NCBI RefSeq assembly: GCF_033096465.1
Contig: NZ_AP028156.1
Location: forward strand, 35,001-99,000
Length of the DNA: 64,000 nt
Source: Blautia luti
Lineage (GTDB): Bacteria; Bacillota; Clostridia; Lachnospirales; Lachnospiraceae
Direction: 5' to 3'
In this document: one piece after another, positions 62,050-64,000 of the stretch
Layout: every line of letters begins with the position of its first letter
Position numbering within the stretch: position 1 is the first letter of the stretch
Made by a program: the position numbers and the translations under genes
The notes under the pieces: generated by a model
Database searches by the model: none
What the model was told of the DNA's origin: nothing
Seen by the model: the letters and a program-made list of their open reading frames with translations, nothing else

Positions 62050-64000
62050 TGAAGGGAAAAGGATACAGAAGCAGTTCTGTCAAGGCAATCTGGATCGTGA
62101 TCGCGCATCTGGCAGCAGTTGTAGCAGCAGTCTGTGCAGCTATGTTTGTGATGATCTATCAGACTGGAATCCGCCTGGATGACAGAGGCAAAAGTTACAC
62201 AGAATCAGAAGCATTTGAGAAACAGGTCAGCAACAGAGGATCAGATATTCTGGTCAGTCTGGCAGCGCAGGATGACATTAACTATCTGAAAAATGCTGGT
62301 TCATCGGCAGTAATCGATCTGGCAGAATTTGAGGAAAAAGGAAACACCCGTGATTCCATCAGAGATCTTTCTCTGAAAAATACTTCCGGGCTTGCGTACT
62401 CTGTAAGTGATCTTCTGGAGTGGGGAAAAGACTGGGAGGCAAACTATTATGAAGGTGTTTATGACGAAGATTCACAGGTCATAAGATGTGAATCTTCTGA
62501 CGGAACCAGCCACTATTTTTATCGGACTGACTTTAAAAAGATGGTGGCAGATGGAACACTGAAAATTAATTACAATACAGATTTTCTTGAAGAAGATGAT
62601 TTCGAATCAAAGACCGAGTCCGAGAAACTGGATACCGTAGCAGATGAACTTTATTACAGATATACCTCACAATCAGAGAATATCGGCAACGTTACGGATA
62701 CCAGAACAAACACAGAATATCCGGGATGTTTTTTCGTAGAACTGAGTCAGCTGGACGAGAAATTTGCACCACAGGGAGCTGAGAATATCCTGGATGCGGT
62801 AAACAAAAGCACGGAATGGAATGGGAGACTGGAGGATGCATATAAGGAGTTATTCACACTTCTGGACTGCATCCGTGCCATACAGTCAGATGAACAGTTC
62901 AATGATTATGAAACATCACTGGCATCCGTCTTTCACAGCGTGGGAGACTATACCGAAGGGAGTACCAACCTCACATATCTTTTCGCAGATAAAGAAACAC
63001 AGACAATCTATACAAATAAAAAAGCGTACAGCAGTTACGCACAGCTGGAGCAGAACCTTGAGACAATATTTAAAGAAAAAGCATATGCAGTTGTTTACCC
63101 GGAATTAAGTAAGTGTGTGACAAATATTCCGGATGCAGATCTGCAGGTGTGGAATCATACCATTGACCAGAGCTTTGACACAAAGGATTTTGTGTTTGCA
63201 GTTTCGGTTGATACGGAATTTTCTGTGGCAGATTCCATGGCTGATGAGGCAGAGAGCTATGAGACATATTCAAAGCTTATGTTTCCGATGCTGGCAGGAG
63301 CAATCTTCGGAAGTGTGCTCTGGCTGATCGGTATGGTGTGGCTGACTGTGACAGCAGGAAGGAAACCGAAGGATGAAGAAATCCATCTGAATGGATTTGA
63401 CAGATGGTATACAGAAATTGCAGCAGGAGCAGTGATCGGTATATGGCTGGCAGGAACGATCATATCAGGAACTTTGATAGCCAACTCATCATTGGGTTAC
63501 AGTCATGCGGTAGTGACAGTGATTGTTACCTGTCTCATATGTGGAACTTATACAATGGCATGGTTTCTGATCGGATATCTCAGCCTGGTAAGAAGAATAA
63601 AAGCAGGAACCTTATGGAAAAACAGTCTGATTAGAAAAGTTCTGAAATGGATTGGAAAATGCAGTGGGAAGCTTGCCGGTTTTGCCAGAGCTTTTTCCAG
63701 AAATACAGCAGAAAAAATAAAAGTTCTGCTTGTGGGAAGTGCGTTTTTATTCTTGCAGTTTCTGATCATCGGCTGCGTATTCAGTGGTGCAGGAGTATTC
63801 TTGCTGGCATTGCTGGCTGTAGATGTGGCTGCTATGATTTTTGCCATCCGAAAAGCGGACGGGCAGGATCTTATTATGGATGGCCTGAAGAAAATCAGCG
63901 ATGGAGAACTGCAATATAAGATCAAAACAGATACACTTACCGGAAAACAGAAGGTGATGGCAGAATATATCAACAATATTGGCGGTGGTCTGGATGCTGC
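62050..64000 (+). CDS. Membrane sensor histidine kinase, N-terminal part
   Basis: ATG 62050 follows GGAAAGGG and the frame stays open for 650 codons to the window end. Residues about 12-38 form a first membrane span (VIAHLAAVVAAVCAAMFVM), followed by a large extracytoplasmic sensor region (about 40-415) and a cluster of further spans (about 415-600; FPMLAGAIFGSVLWLIGMVW and others). A HAMP-like stretch (LIMDGLKKISDGELQYKI, about 618-635) leads toward the dimerisation helix, which with the kinase core lies beyond the window. The response regulator upstream is its partner. The multi-span second half before HAMP is typical of some Clostridia kinases. Confidence 0.85.

Overview
The window looks like a chromosomal segment of a Gram-positive, spore-forming gut Firmicute of the Lachnospiraceae type (Blautia/Ruminococcus-like). 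Evidence: moderate-to-low GC with strong AGGAGG ribosome sites, the sporulation genes spoIID-spoIIQ and spoVT with matching sporulation sigma-factor promoters, LacI/RpiR-controlled sugar operons, and IS605/IS607 elements of the kind common in that family. The species assignment is inference.

Layout. 1-1549: 3' end of a 23S rRNA gene followed by seven tRNA genes (Asp, Val, Tyr, Thr, fMet, Phe, Lys) and a terminator; no 5S gene follows the 23S. 1.8-4.1 kb: a small hypothetical gene, then spoIID and spoIIQ. 4.3-9.0 kb: sucrose operon (LacI regulator, one-piece PTS transporter, sucrose-6-phosphate hydrolase) with a clear promoter and two operator-like sites. 9.2-12.5 kb: GIY-YIG nuclease, secreted transglutaminase-like protein with wall-binding-type repeats, hemolysin III protein, and a ParA ATPase with a small basic partner. 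12.6-20.6 kb: LacI regulator broken by one stop codon, then an ABC oligosaccharide importer, a TraX-like membrane protein and a GH42 beta-galactosidase, with three copies of one operator motif. 20.7-28.7 kb: SWIM/SNF2 helicase, spoVT, membrane metallophosphoesterase, VanY-type carboxypeptidase, nicotinate phosphoribosyltransferase with a long leader, tRNA-Gln. 28.9-31.1 kb: XRE regulator and an IS605-type element with a dead tnpA and an intact tnpB. 31.2-53.6 kb: amino-sugar and sialic-acid region: two nanE, nagB, nagA, two RpiR regulators (one broken), a GntR/LacI-hybrid regulator, nanA, a five-gene peptide-type (Sat-like) ABC importer, a YhcH-type anomerase, a second nanA, an unassigned beta-propeller protein and a ROK kinase. 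Within it lie a phosphoribosyltransferase-like gene, a broken AT-rich CHAP/leucine-rich surface protein gene and an esterase. 53.7-56.6 kb: a decaying stretch with gene remnants and a deletion fusion. 56.7-58.7 kb: complete IS607-type element. 58.7-64 kb: MalY/PatB lyase, small conserved protein, HAD hydrolase, and a response regulator/histidine kinase pair, the kinase cut by the window end.

How the parts work together. The sialic-acid genes make a full route: import (Sat-like), anomer conversion (YhcH), cleavage to ManNAc and pyruvate (NanA), phosphorylation (ROK kinase, probable NanK), epimerisation (NanE), deacetylation (NagA) and deamination to fructose-6-phosphate (NagB). The most interesting unexplained items are the beta-propeller protein at the end of the sialic-acid operon, a structured repeat found in two gene leaders (before nagB and before the histidine kinase), the structured pncB leader, and a hairpin that buries the ribosome site of the vanY-like gene. 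Several genes carry single disabling mutations; these may be real decay or sequence errors.
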